A stretch of 64,000 nucleotides of DNA from a virus: positions 1 to 64,000 of the IMG/VR virus record IMGVR_UViG_3300012209_000008. One strand, 5' to 3'. Below, piece after piece: positions 40,505 through 49,237 of the stretch; positions within the stretch are counted from its first letter, which is position 1; each line of letters opens with the position of its first letter. A model generated the notes under the pieces. The model saw only the letters and a program-made list of their open reading frames with translations, was not told the DNA's origin and made no database searches. Both the position numbers and the translations under genes were made by a program.

Positions 40505-40789
40505 CTACGGCCGAATGGCAAAGATCACGTACACGCCCCCCGGCGGCACGTTGGCCACGGCCGTGAGGTTGCCCCAGAGCAGGGCCAACGTGTCCTTGGC
40601 GCTGACGCGGGCCCCGATCAGTCCGCAGTTGGTCCCGGCGCCCGGTGGCGAGACGGCCACCACGTCCCCGGGCAAGAGGCCGGGCACGATGAAGGTCTGT
40701 TCCGTGGCGCCCAACGCCGCCGCCAGCGCCGCGGGCGTCAGCGTCAGCGCATAGACCCGGATGCTGTCACCAAGATTGGTACCCGTCAT
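40505..40789 (-). CDS. Small virion-region protein
   Basis: 94 residues, beta-prone, with LLPGDVVAVSPPGAGTN and GARVSAKDTLALLWGNLTA, a pattern seen in short phage structural proteins. Likely a connector or decoration component; unproven. Confidence 0.65.
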   Translation of the reverse strand: MTGTNLGDSIRVYALTLTPAALAAALGATEQTFIVPGLLPGDVVAVSPPGAGTNCGLIGARVSAKDTLALLWGNLTAVANVPPGGVYVIFAIRP

Positions 40790-40802
40790 GTGCGTGCTCC
40801 CC

Positions 40803-41315
40803 TTAGAGGGCCCAGTTGGTGGGCCGCGAGTCGTACGGCTTCAGCCAGCGCCCAAAGGACGGCGGGAATGGATCGTCCACGCTCTCCGCGTAGGACCGTG
40901 TCAGCCCGGATTGCCCGCCCTCGGACCGCACCCCGGGATCCCGGTCCCACTGCTTGGCGCGCCAGCGGAGCGTCTCGGCAATCTCCCGCTTCATGGCCTT
41001 GACCAGCCCCACGTCCGTTTGCGCATCGGCGCTGTCCGGCATATACCCGATCAGGTACACCAACTGCCCGCCGCCGATGTCCGTCGCAAAGCCCCGGGGC
41101 GTGAACACAAAGGACGGCCGTTGGGTGAAGCCGAGGGGCGGCGAGGCCACGGGCTGGAGCAACGTGTAGCGGGCATCGTGGTAGTGGCGGGTGTAGAGCG
41201 CGATCACGTCGTCCTCGACCAGCGGCGCCAACTCCTCCACCACCGGCGCGTCCCGCAAGGACGGCGGCAGCAGCTGGAGGTCGGCAGGATCCGTGGGGTC
41301 GAAGTAGGTCGCCAC
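40803..41315 (-). CDS. Putative head-tail connector
   Basis: 170 residues, mainly helical, with SLRDAPVVEELAPLVEDDVIALYTRHYHDA and a C-terminal Pro-rich tail. Position between coat protein and morphogenesis protein genes suggests a head-completion adaptor. Confidence 0.55.
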   Translation of the reverse strand: MATYFDPTDPADLQLLPPSLRDAPVVEELAPLVEDDVIALYTRHYHDARYTLLQPVASPPLGFTQRPSFVFTPRGFATDIGGGQLVYLIGYMPDSADAQTDVGLVKAMKREIAETLRWRAKQWDRDPGVRSEGGQSGLTRSYAESVDDPFPPSFGRWLKPYDSRPTNWAL

Positions 41316-41320
41316 GCACG

Positions 41321-41725
41321 CTACTCGTCCGCCTCACTGCTGCTCGGGGCTGCCCGGCTCTTCCGACTCGGCTCCGGGGCCTTCCGGCGCGCGGGCGCCT
41401 CGCCCAGCGCGTGTCCGGCCCCGTCCATCCAGGGCACCTGCCCCTCGGGCCAGGGCGTGTGGACGGCGGGATCGAAGGCCGTGCTGGGGATCCGCATGAC
41501 CGCCCCGGGGATCTCGGGGTGTTCGATGAGGGTCTCACCGCTGTTGGCTACTGGCACCTCAGCCATAACCCGTCGGGCCTCCAGCAGAGCGTGAACAGGT
41601 TCCGGACGGGCACCGCCCCCGTGGACCCGGATCAGTGACTGCGTGGCGCCATAGAACCGCGGTGGACGCGCCTCGGGAGGCGCGGTCCGAGGCTTCAACT
41701 CCTCTGGCCGCGCCTCCCGCATCAT
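41321..41725 (-). CDS. Pro-rich hypothetical protein
   Basis: 134 residues, rich in Pro, Arg, Glu and Ala, probably disordered at both ends, with TLIEHPEIPGAVMRIPSTAFDP in the middle. Just downstream of the coat protein gene. Unknown. Confidence 0.6.
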   Translation of the reverse strand: MMREARPEELKPRTAPPEARPPRFYGATQSLIRVHGGGARPEPVHALLEARRVMAEVPVANSGETLIEHPEIPGAVMRIPSTAFDPAVHTPWPEGQVPWMDGAGHALGEAPARRKAPEPSRKSRAAPSSSEADE

Positions 41726-41734
41726 CCCGCCCCG

Positions 41735-42952
41735 TTACCCGAGGATCCGGGCCGCGAGCGACGCCCGCGGCATCCGGGCGCCGAACAGGATGTCGTAGCT
41801 GAACGTCGTCTGCTTGTAGTCGCGGCGCAGTTCCAGCCGGAGCGTCAGGCCCGAGATCGGGTCGATGGCCGACTGGATGATGCTGCCGAGCCCCTCAGCA
41901 CTGCCCACCAGCGGCCGATTCGCGAAGGCGAACGCGTCCCGGTGGAACAGGAGGTTGTTCACGGAGGTCGTCGCCGCCGCCGTCCCGACCGCCGTGGCGA
42001 CCGTGATGGCCTCGCCCCCCGCCGTCGCCCCGGCCAAGGCCGGGAAGATGTTGACGGTGGTGTTGGCGCCCTGCGTGACGGTGACCGCCGTGGCCACGGC
42101 GTAGAACCCGGCCGCGGGCCCGGTGGCGATCTGAATGACGTCGCCCACCGCGGCCGCCCAGCTGACCCCGGCCCCCTTGGCGATGGAGAGCGTCTGCTGC
42201 ACGCCGCTGGCTGCCACCGCATTGACGCCGTTGGCCGTGAGGGCCCCGGCACCCACCAGTGCGGTGGTGTGGCTCTGGACGTTCTGGTCCAGGTACCAGT
42301 CCGCCCCTACCCGGTGGCCGATGAGCCCCTGGACGATCCCGGCCTGATCCCCGGTGGAGTAGGCCTGGAGGAACAGCGCCAGGTTCAGCGCGTTGGCCTC
42401 CGCGTCCGGCCCCAGGATCACCCGGCGATCCGTGAACGGCGCCGGGGCCTTGTTGAGGAGCTTGCGCCCGTCTCGGTAGGCCGCCAGATCCGCCGCGAAG
42501 GGCGTTGTGGCGGGTGTCCCGGCCACGTTGTAGATCAATTGCAGCGCGGTAGACGGGCCCCCGGTCTCCGACCCGTCCGGCAGCTGGAGCATGAACGTGT
42601 CGGCGTAGTTGGCCAGGGACTTGATGGCCTCGGAGGCCTGCATCGGGATGATGCCGCCCATGGCTTCCAGCGCGTCCTTGTCGGACAGCTGGAAGGGCGC
42701 CTCGATCCACTGGTCCATCGGGATGTTGACCTTGGTGGGACCGAGGTCAGCAGCCTGGGGCGGAACGGCCGCGGCCACGACAGCTCGTGTGGACACGGCG
42801 CTGGGGATCGGCACGTCGATCGACGTCCCCTTGTCCCCGGCAATGTCAGAATAGGCGGCATTCACCAACCGCGCCATGATGGCCTGTTGCCGCAGCGCCA
42901 GGAGGCCCTGCGCCAGGATCTGGGGGATGGCGGCCGCGAGGGTATTGGCCAC
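41735..42952 (-). CDS. Major capsid protein (P22 coat-like)
   Basis: 405 residues from GTG 42952. The N-terminus (MANTLAAAIPQILAQGLLAL, ARLVNAAYSDIAGDKGTSIDVPIPS) is characteristic of the P22 coat protein family (HK97 fold with an inserted domain). WYLDQNVQSH and a beta-rich insert (AGFYAVATAVTVTQGANTTV) follow. Located just downstream of the scaffold-like gene. Forms the icosahedral shell. Confidence 0.88.
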   Translation of the reverse strand: MANTLAAAIPQILAQGLLALRQQAIMARLVNAAYSDIAGDKGTSIDVPIPSAVSTRAVVAAAVPPQAADLGPTKVNIPMDQWIEAPFQLSDKDALEAMGGIIPMQASEAIKSLANYADTFMLQLPDGSETGGPSTALQLIYNVAGTPATTPFAADLAAYRDGRKLLNKAPAPFTDRRVILGPDAEANALNLALFLQAYSTGDQAGIVQGLIGHRVGADWYLDQNVQSHTTALVGAGALTANGVNAVAASGVQQTLSIAKGAGVSWAAAVGDVIQIATGPAAGFYAVATAVTVTQGANTTVNIFPALAGATAGGEAITVATAVGTAAATTSVNNLLFHRDAFAFANRPLVGSAEGLGSIIQSAIDPISGLTLRLELRRDYKQTTFSYDILFGARMPRASLAARILG

Positions 42953-43130
42953 GGGCGGTCCTCTCCAAGACGTTGTTCGGGCGCTTCAGTGCTGCGCCGC
43001 GCTCCACCGGCCGCGGTCACGCCCCGGTCCAACGTCCCCTCGGGCGGAGAGGTCCCCCGAGCCAACGGAGGGAATCAACAGGCCCACGCCGCGCACTCGC
43101 GCCCGCGGCGGAAAAGCTGTCTGGCTCTAC

Positions 43131-44036
43131 CTACTCCGACACGCCCGGCATCGCCACCTTCACCGTGCCCGCGGCGATGTCTTCGAGGTTGCGCCCGAAC
43201 TCCCGCGCCGCCTCCGGCGTGTTCCCGCCTTGAATGACCTTGCTCCGGCCCGCCCCGCCGCCCCCGGCGGCCTGCTGGAACCCGGCGCCGCGCTGCTTGG
43301 ATTGAACAGCGTAGCGGGGGTGGGTCTTGATCCAGTCCTCCAGTAGTTCCCGCGGCGTCATCCAGGGCGGCTCCCCCTCCCCACGGCGCTTCCCGCTGAT
43401 GCGCCAGGGGTTGGGATCGTCCTCGGGCTTGGACGGGTCGCAGGCGAAGACGCGCTTGGACTCCGGATCGTAGGCCACCTGGCCCACGAGCAGCTTCACG
43501 ATCTCCGGCATGTCCCCGTTCATCCCCTTGCACAGCTCGGGATCCACCCCCACGTCCAGTGCCGCATCCACCACGGCGCGCTCCATCAGCAGCTGCCGGG
43601 CCCCGGCCACTTCCGTGGTGAGGGTGGTCCGCTCCTCCTGGAGGGGCTTGAGGTCCTGCTCTTCCCATTCCCGCCGAAACTGGTCCCGGTAGCGCTGGAT
43701 GGTCGTGGGATCCGGCTCACCCGCACCGGCTCCCGCGCCCCCCGTTCCACCACCGGCACCCGCACCACCCCCCTTGTCGCCCCCGGCCCCGGCCCCACCC
43801 GCTCCGCCGTTCCCGGCCGAGGCCACGCCCCAGGTGCGGAGCGCTTGGGCCCGGAATTCGGCGTCGGTGAGGAGTTCGGTGGCCGAGTTCTGACGGAACT
43901 TGGCGAAGGCATCGTCGTGTGACTTGCGGGGGATGTAGTCTTTCTCTACGACGGCCGTGGGCATGAAGCCATCCGGCAGGATGGTCTCAAACGGCTTTCC
44001 ATCGGGTCCGGTTACGGTGATCTTCTCACCAGCCAC
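43131..44036 (-). CDS. Putative scaffolding protein
   Basis: 301 residues from GTG 44036 with GGAGGATGCGCCC upstream. Helical and charged with a 40-residue Gly/Ala linker, then RYRDQFRREWEEQDLKPLQEE coiled coil and DPNPWRISGKRRG. Composition and its place right before the coat gene suit an internal scaffold that guides shell assembly. Confidence 0.7.
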   Translation of the reverse strand: MAGEKITVTGPDGKPFETILPDGFMPTAVVEKDYIPRKSHDDAFAKFRQNSATELLTDAEFRAQALRTWGVASAGNGGAGGAGAGGDKGGGAGAGGGTGGAGAGAGEPDPTTIQRYRDQFRREWEEQDLKPLQEERTTLTTEVAGARQLLMERAVVDAALDVGVDPELCKGMNGDMPEIVKLLVGQVAYDPESKRVFACDPSKPEDDPNPWRISGKRRGEGEPPWMTPRELLEDWIKTHPRYAVQSKQRGAGFQQAAGGGGAGRSKVIQGGNTPEAAREFGRNLEDIAAGTVKVAMPGVSE

Positions 44037-44070
44037 GGGCGCATCCTCCGGCGTTTGAGAGTTCTGGCTT

Positions 44071-44262
44071 CTACGGTAAAAGCTTGGGGGCTCCGGCGCT
44101 AGCCCTCTCCACACATCCGCACCACTCCGTCCAGCGCAATGTCACGGAACTTCCGTCGGCAAAGAGCCGGGCCACCTGCACGATCCGCTGCTCACACGTC
44201 GGACAGTAGTGCGCCGTGGGAACGGCGGCCAACGTGTTGTCGGGCAAGGTGACCTGGATCAT
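44071..44262 (-). CDS. Small zinc-ribbon protein
   Basis: 63 residues, ATG 44262 overlapping the minor head protein stop. YCPTCEQ and WCGCVE form a CxxC...CxC site. Unknown partner; one of many small zinc proteins here. Confidence 0.68.
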   Translation of the reverse strand: MIQVTLPDNTLAAVPTAHYCPTCEQRIVQVARLFADGSSVTLRWTEWCGCVERASAGAPKLLP

Positions 44263-45344
44263 GGAATCAACGTGGAGCCACGAAACACCGCGCTGAGTGC
44301 ATCCTGGACGGTGCTGAGCCACGCCTCCTTGCTCATCCCTTTGCCCAGTGCGCGGCTCGTCTGCTTCCAGGCCTGTTCGTTCAGATCCCCCGCGGGCTTG
44401 GGATCATCCTTCGCCGACCAGCCCCGGGTCACCGGCATCCGCTCGCAGCGGTCAAAGGGATGCGGCGGCGCCGGCACGGCGTCCACCGGATAGACCCCGG
44501 GGCCCAAGCCATAGAAGTCTGCCCGCGCTAGAATATCACACTCGTCCGGGAGGATCTGCGTGCCGCGGTCCGGCGAGAGGCGCCACTGCACCGCCGCCAC
44601 CAGCGGATCGTTCACGAAGTGTTGCACCTCCGCCTCCGCCCGGGCATTCCACAACTCCGTATGAGCGATACGGCGCGCATTGAAGTCCACCTGCGCCGCG
44701 GCGCCCTGGAGCGCGCGAGGAATGGTGCGGCGGTCCAGCTTGGCCATGACTCCTTCCGGCGTCTCTACGTCATGAAACAGCGCGGCGAACGTGTCCGCCC
44801 CATCCACGTAGCGCCGCAGCCGGGAGGCCAGCTCGGGTGGGGAGATTCCGGCAGCGATCCCGTCCAGGATGATACGGTTGGCCTCCGCCGCGGCGTCTAC
44901 CACGTCGCTCCGGAGCAGGGTGACCCAGTGATTGGCGGCATTGAGAGAGGCGTACTGATTCAGCATGGTGATGCTGGGGACCCGGACCGTGCCCAGCAGT
45001 GCCTCGGCTCCGGGGGCGTCGCCTACCGCCTCGCGGATGGCGTCCTCCCAGATGCGCTGGACATCGGTATAGGCCAGCGCGCGGGCCTGCTCCGCCGCCG
45101 TCACCAACTCCCGCTCCAACGTGGCTGCCGTCTCCCGGGTGATCGCGGCAGCGTCTAATGCCGCGGCGCGCCGGACCTCGGCCATGTCCGCTACCCGGGC
45201 CTCCAGATTGTCCGCCCAGCGGCGGAGCGCCGCGGCCAGCGCCCGCCCCAACTCCACATCCAACGTGCCCATCCGGAGCCGGACGGCGCGGAGGGCATCT
45301 TGGTAGGTGCCCGCGATGTCCGCATCGGTGGGCAGGTCCGGCAC
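44259..45344 (-). CDS. Minor head protein (Mu gpF-like)
   Basis: 361 residues. The C-terminal domain, with ARRIAHTELWNARAEAEVQHF, CDILARADFYGLGPGVYP and PPHPFDRCE, is the phage Mu gpF-like minor head / portal-associated domain (PF04233). N-terminal 200 residues are helical. Lies between the portal block and scaffold, as usual. Probably packaged in small numbers inside the head. Confidence 0.85.
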   Translation of the reverse strand: MPDLPTDADIAGTYQDALRAVRLRMGTLDVELGRALAAALRRWADNLEARVADMAEVRRAAALDAAAITRETAATLERELVTAAEQARALAYTDVQRIWEDAIREAVGDAPGAEALLGTVRVPSITMLNQYASLNAANHWVTLLRSDVVDAAAEANRIILDGIAAGISPPELASRLRRYVDGADTFAALFHDVETPEGVMAKLDRRTIPRALQGAAAQVDFNARRIAHTELWNARAEAEVQHFVNDPLVAAVQWRLSPDRGTQILPDECDILARADFYGLGPGVYPVDAVPAPPHPFDRCERMPVTRGWSAKDDPKPAGDLNEQAWKQTSRALGKGMSKEAWLSTVQDALSAVFRGSTLIP

Positions 45345-45347
45345 GGC

Positions 45348-45524
45348 CTACTTGGCGGCTCGGACCTGCCCGCGCGCCGCCAGCCGCTGCATCACCTTCT
45401 TGCCGTGGGCCTTGATCCCGGCCTTGGCGGCCACGGCACCGGGATCCCGCGCGCCGGACGCGGCGGCCTTTTTCTCGATGGCCGCGAACCGCTTCCCCGA
45501 CCCAAGCTTGGCTATTTTCGCCAC
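45348..45524 (-). CDS. 58-residue basic phage protein
   Basis: Starts with GTG 45524 after CCAGGAGGGACC and ends just before the minor head gene. Sequence begins MAKIAKLGSGKRFAAIEKKA and is Ala/Lys-rich and helical; I recognise the MxKIAKxGSGxRF opening from short proteins next to phage head genes. Role unknown. Confidence 0.8.
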   Translation of the reverse strand: MAKIAKLGSGKRFAAIEKKAAASGARDPGAVAAKAGIKAHGKKVMQRLAARGQVRAAK

Positions 45525-46180
45525 GGTCCCTCCTGGACAATGGTCAACAGTGGATGGAGTTCCAGGCCGTTCGGCGCCACACCGGTCTGCCCGTGCAGCA
45601 CATCAAAGAAACCCACCCCGGCAAGGGTCACCGGCACTGGCCGCCGCAGCCGACGGAACCGGACCGGCGGCAGTCCCAGGATCCCCCGAATGCTGGCGCG
45701 TACCGCCGCAAAGGCGGGCGCCCAGGCCGAGGCACAGGCCCGCGCACAGCGCGGATTGGGCGCCTCCACGATCATGGTCCGGGTGAGCGCGCCAGAATCA
45801 GCGATGACCAGGTGATAGTCGCTGTCGGCCTCGGCCTTCCACCCCACCACCATGACGTGCAGTAGGTAGATCGTCCGTTCCGTCGCCGCCCACATCCGTT
45901 GGGCAGCCGGATCTCGGTTGAGGACACGCCGCGTCTCCGGCAACGCACGCGGTGGCGGCCGGGGGATCCCCCGCAACGCGGCGACCGTCGTGAGCACGGC
46001 CACCGGGACAATCTCCCCGGTATCCGTGTCGGTCAGGGTCTTAACCGCCCAGCGCTCCGTCCCACATCGCCGTCCACAGGCTGGAGGGCCAGCCGTCGCT
46101 GACACCTGCGCGTTCGCTAGACTCGGCCCCACCAGGCCGAGGCTGGCCCCCGCGAGCCCGAAGAGGATCCTTAGCCGCAT
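45512..46180 (-). CDS. Secreted protein with bacterial homologues
   Basis: 222 residues with a cleavable signal peptide (LFGLAGASLGLVGPSLANA). The mature part contains TIYLLHVMVVGWKAEADSDYHLVI, a cysteine pair (RCARAC) and a conserved C-terminal VTLAGVGFFDVLHGQTGVAPNGLELHP. I know this C-terminal pattern from bacterial secreted proteins of unknown function, sometimes linked to nuclease domains. Its place in the head gene cluster suggests an acquired (moron-type) gene. Confidence 0.72.
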   Translation of the reverse strand: MRLRILFGLAGASLGLVGPSLANAQVSATAGPPACGRRCGTERWAVKTLTDTDTGEIVPVAVLTTVAALRGIPRPPPRALPETRRVLNRDPAAQRMWAATERTIYLLHVMVVGWKAEADSDYHLVIADSGALTRTMIVEAPNPRCARACASAWAPAFAAVRASIRGILGLPPVRFRRLRRPVPVTLAGVGFFDVLHGQTGVAPNGLELHPLLTIVQEGPWRK

Positions 46181-46347
46181 GGCTTCCCGTGTTGGTCGTG
46201 GCCCTTGCCCTTCCCGTGATCCTTGGCGTGGTCACAGTCTTTCCCGGTATCGGCCTTTGCCTGCGTGGTGTCCCGGGGCGGCACCCCAGCCCGCTCCGTT
46301 CCGCCGCAGGCCATCGCCAGCACCACCAACAGCATGCAAATCCGCAT
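46171..46347 (-). CDS. Small His/Lys-rich lipoprotein
   Basis: 58 residues from ATG 46347 (AAAGGAGGCATTC upstream), overlapping the next start. Lipobox LAMAC at residues 10-14 after MRICMLLVV. The short mature part is Lys/His/Asp-rich (CDHAKDHGKGKGHDQHGK), with metal-binding potential. It probably works with the secreted protein encoded immediately downstream. Confidence 0.75.
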   Translation of the reverse strand: MRICMLLVVLAMACGGTERAGVPPRDTTQAKADTGKDCDHAKDHGKGKGHDQHGKPCG

Positions 46348-46358
46348 GAATGCCTCCT

Positions 46359-46703
46359 TTAGCCGTGCGCGTTGAGCTTTTTGAGGTAGGGCAGTTCATC
46401 CGGGTCTACCTGCCCGTCGCTGTGAAAGTGAAAGAAGGTGATATACCAGCCGGACGGATGCACCACCGGGATCACCTTCCCGCTCCCGCCACACCCCGGG
46501 CAGGGCTCGTGCCGGATGAAGCGCGTGGGGTGGACCTTCTCCACCTCGCCCTCCCCGCGGCACCGGGCACACCGTTGCATGCCCTTGGCCCCGGGCGCCA
46601 CGTAGTGCGGCAGCTGCAGCCAGCCCTTGCGTCCCTGCGCCGCCCGCAAGGAGGGATCCTGGTCCTTGGGATCCGGGCGCTCGTGGTACTCGATGATCGC
46701 CAT
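46359..46703 (-). CDS. DnaJ-type zinc-finger protein
   Basis: 114 residues with two CxxCxGxG motifs (CARCRGEGEVEK and CPGCGGSGKV), the half-pair of a DnaJ central zinc domain. Followed by WYITFFHFHSDGQVDP. Probably a folding or assembly adaptor for virion proteins, by analogy only. Confidence 0.72.
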   Translation of the reverse strand: MAIIEYHERPDPKDQDPSLRAAQGRKGWLQLPHYVAPGAKGMQRCARCRGEGEVEKVHPTRFIRHEPCPGCGGSGKVIPVVHPSGWYITFFHFHSDGQVDPDELPYLKKLNAHG

Positions 46704-46707
46704 GGAC

Positions 46708-47061
46708 TCAACGCACCATCCCCACCAAGAGGCCGACCAGGGTCAAGAAGATCTGCAGCCCGAACGCTCCGGCCCCGTTCATCACCACGTCCCGCCAGGA
46801 GAAGCCGAACCCGGTCCGGCCCACCACCGCGCCCACCGGGCCGTACTCCCCGTGGGCCGCGTCCCAGGCCTCAGCCAGTTGATGCAGGGCCCCGAAGAGC
46901 ATGGTCCCCAGGATCCCCACCACGCTCCCGCTCATCCCCCACAGGCCCACATGGGCCAGTTGGTACAGCAGCCCCACCATCGCGCCGAGCCAGAAGGAAG
47001 CCCAGCGATAGGTCGTGTTCGGGTCCAGATGGAACCAGCTCAGCCATTTGGGCAGCGCCAT
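46708..47061 (-). CDS. Membrane protein, three spans
   Basis: 117 residues from ATG 47061 (GGGAGGATCGACGG upstream). Hydrophobic segments near residues 21-43, 46-66 and 94-117, with a conserved-looking loop (FSWRDVVMNGAG) resembling DUF2279/VanZ-type inner-membrane proteins. Role unknown. Confidence 0.7.
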   Translation of the reverse strand: MALPKWLSWFHLDPNTTYRWASFWLGAMVGLLYQLAHVGLWGMSGSVVGILGTMLFGALHQLAEAWDAAHGEYGPVGAVVGRTGFGFSWRDVVMNGAGAFGLQIFLTLVGLLVGMVR

Positions 47062-47269
47062 CCGTCGATCCTCCCGTTGGAGTTGGCACAGGCCCGGGGT
47101 TCCAGGGCAACAGATCCCCGTGCACATCCTTCCACCAGAAGCTCAGACACACCCCGCACATGAGCTGCTGCGCGGCGTCCCGACTCCGCGCCAGCGCTTG
47201 GCACTCGTGGCCACACGCGGGACAGGGCGGCCCCAGCGCCGCAGCCCCGACCTCAGGCTCGACGAGCAC
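46871..47269 (-). CDS. Zinc-ribbon protein, long overlap
   Basis: From GTG 47269 (overlapping the previous stop) the frame encodes PPCPACGHECQAL and CGVCLSFWWKDVHGD, a convincing zinc ribbon of about 70 residues. The frame then runs 190 bases into the membrane-protein gene without a stop, and that C-terminal part looks like shadow translation. Either the overlap is real or a stop has been lost. Confidence 0.5.
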   Translation of the reverse strand: MLVEPEVGAAALGPPCPACGHECQALARSRDAAQQLMCGVCLSFWWKDVHGDLLPWNPGPVPTPTGGSTDGAAQMAELVPSGPEHDLSLGFLLARRDGGAAVPTGPCGPVGDERERGGDPGDHALRGPASTG

Positions 47270-47453
47270 CGAGCCGTTGCACCCGTTTCTTGGGATGGAG
47301 CCGGGCCGGGAGCCCCGTGACCCCGTGCCCGGCCGAGACCTTCTCCGCGCCAACCTTCTGCGGGATCCCGAGCCGGGACTTCCCAGCCTTGGCCGCGTAG
47401 AACGCGCGGCGTTGCGCTTGCGATGTCGGGGGTTGCGTGGGTCGGCCAGGCAT
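47253..47453 (-). CDS. Small basic phage protein
   Basis: 66 residues opening MPGRPTQPPTSQAQRRAFYAAKAGK, a start shared by many short proteins in phage structural clusters. Strongly basic. Unknown function. Confidence 0.72.
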   Translation of the reverse strand: MPGRPTQPPTSQAQRRAFYAAKAGKSRLGIPQKVGAEKVSAGHGVTGLPARLHPKKRVQRLGARRA

Positions 47454-47462
47454 GGCGCCTCC

Positions 47463-47951
47463 CTAGTTGGTGGCCTGCGTCACGGGCGCCTCCACCAGCA
47501 ACGTCCCCTTCTCCGCCGTCCACTCCGTCCCATCCTGGAACTTGAGCTGGAGGTCATAGACGTAGGACGCGCCTGCGGTCAGCGCCCCGAGCTGAGCCTG
47601 CGTCGGAGTAAACTTGAGCTGGCCGGTGCCGGTCGCGTGCCCGTCGTCCGTGATCTGTCCCGCGACGGTATTGGTGGTGGTGATGGCCAGCTGCAGGCTG
47701 CCGGGATCCGCCACGGTCTCCGCCGTCTTAACCGTGAGCCAGGCCTTGGTGAGCGGATTGGTCAGCGGGACGCGCTTGACGCTCCGGAGAATGGGCACCC
47801 CGGCGCCTGCGTCCTGGCTGGTCAGTCCATCGATGCGGGCGTTCCGCCGCATGGGCTGGGCCCGCGCCGGGACCTGGGGCATGGCCTGCGCGCCGTTGAA
47901 CGGCTGGGCAGGCGCATAGGGCGCGTAGACTACACCGGTAAGGCCACTCAT
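47463..47951 (-). CDS. Putative virion protein with Ig-like domain
   Basis: 162 residues. Pro/Ala-rich N-terminus, then a beta sandwich-like region (KAWLTVKTAETVADPGSLQLAI, SYVYDLQLKFQDGTEWTAEKGTLLVEAP). The second strand set resembles phage baseplate or head-decoration Ig-like domains. Location upstream of portal partners suggests a structural role. Confidence 0.65.
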   Translation of the reverse strand: MSGLTGVVYAPYAPAQPFNGAQAMPQVPARAQPMRRNARIDGLTSQDAGAGVPILRSVKRVPLTNPLTKAWLTVKTAETVADPGSLQLAITTTNTVAGQITDDGHATGTGQLKFTPTQAQLGALTAGASYVYDLQLKFQDGTEWTAEKGTLLVEAPVTQATN

Positions 47952-48139
47952 CGCTCGTAGGCGGCCTTAGGAATGACCCCGGTTCCCTGACACGTGGGGC
48001 ACTGGACCATTTCCCGCGTGCGCATCCCAGCCTGCTGGGGCCCCGCCACCACCTTGCCCCCGTTACACCGGGTACAGGTCTTGGTCCGGTCCCCAAAGGC
48101 GGTGGTCCCGTCCGGCAGCTCTTCGCCAACATTGGCCAT
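47948..48139 (-). CDS. CxxCxGG zinc-finger protein
   Basis: 63 residues, ATGA overlap. CTRCNGGKVV and CPTCQGTGVI are two DnaJ-type half-sites making one zinc finger. Confidence 0.72.
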   Translation of the reverse strand: MANVGEELPDGTTAFGDRTKTCTRCNGGKVVAGPQQAGMRTREMVQCPTCQGTGVIPKAAYER

Positions 48140-48199
48140 ACGTGCCTCCGAGTATAGGGTCGGCGGCGCGGAAACGCTACGCGCCCCCGGAACTTCCGA

Positions 48200-49237
48200 T
48201 CACTCCTCCAGCAGCCAGGCCAACGCCGCCCAGTGGGCTTCCTGGACCTCCCGAAGAACCGTGAGCATCATCCGTCGCTTCGCGTGGCGTGCTGCACGCC
48301 GGTGGCTCCGGTCCAACTGGGTCAGCGCCGCCGTCACTACCGTGGTCACGGGTCGCGGGAGATCCGGGAGCGCGGGGAGCTGATCCCGCGTCGGCAAGGG
48401 GACCAAGGCCGGTTTGGCGGGCGGCGCCACCGGGACCGGACTGACGGCGAAGATAATCGGCGGGAGCGGGGCCGGGATCCGCCGCCGCACCAGTAGCCGC
48501 GGTGCCTGCACGGGCCGCCGCTCGGGGGTCCGGAGGATTCGCTCCACGGCCTGCATCAGGACGGCCAGCGGGGCCGTCTCCACCCGGTGGCCGAGCCGTT
48601 GAGCCCGCGGGATCACCACCGGCGGCGGGGGCTGCTCCACGTAGTAGGGCACGGGCGGTTTGACGGGCGGCCACCGCTGAATAGCCCACAACGGCAGCCC
48701 GAGCAACTGCACCAGCACGGATGGCGGCGGCGGTGGTGGCGCCACTCCGGCGGTAATGGCGGCCAAGACCAACCGCTGCCACAACGTGGGCGACGGCGGC
48801 GGCACCGGATAGGCCACGGGAAGCGCCGGAAAGGCGACGGGCCGGGGCCCCACCGCGGCCAACGGTACCCGAAACCAACTCGTTAGCCAGGCGGTCCGGT
48901 CCGCCTCTGGCCGGAGGATCACCCCGGCATCCCACCGACCGACAAGCGGGAAGCGTACCGGCCCCGGCCCCACCGGAAGCAGTGGGAGCCGGAAGGCGGC
49001 GAAGAGTGCCGCGGCGTCGGGCGGGGCAAAGGCCCGAGCCTGCCAGGCACCCCACCCGCCGACCGGTGGGAACGCCACTGGCGCCGGACCAACCGGCCGC
49101 AACTTGGGCAACTGCATCAGCTGAGCCTGGGGGTAGTCCGCCGTGACCACGTAGCCGCGCGGCTGCAGCGGCCCGTTGGGCGTCGGCGTGACGGCGACGA
49201 CGTGATTCAGCTGCTGCAGCGCAACGGCCTGCCACAC
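48200..49237 (-). CDS. Proline-rich repeat protein
   Basis: 345 residues from GTG 49237. Three imperfect repeats of about 45 residues carry LRPVGPAPVAFPPVGGWGAW-type cores (also LPLLPVGPGPVRFPLVGRWDAG and VPLAAVGPRPVAFPAL), followed by polyproline stretches and a basic helical C-terminus. Another long frame overlaps it on the same strand, but this one has protein-like composition and proper start/stop overlap. Probably a virion or envelope-spanning fibrous protein; unknown. Confidence 0.65.
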   Translation of the reverse strand: MWQAVALQQLNHVVAVTPTPNGPLQPRGYVVTADYPQAQLMQLPKLRPVGPAPVAFPPVGGWGAWQARAFAPPDAAALFAAFRLPLLPVGPGPVRFPLVGRWDAGVILRPEADRTAWLTSWFRVPLAAVGPRPVAFPALPVAYPVPPPSPTLWQRLVLAAITAGVAPPPPPPSVLVQLLGLPLWAIQRWPPVKPPVPYYVEQPPPPVVIPRAQRLGHRVETAPLAVLMQAVERILRTPERRPVQAPRLLVRRRIPAPLPPIIFAVSPVPVAPPAKPALVPLPTRDQLPALPDLPRPVTTVVTAALTQLDRSHRRAARHAKRRMMLTVLREVQEAHWAALAWLLEE

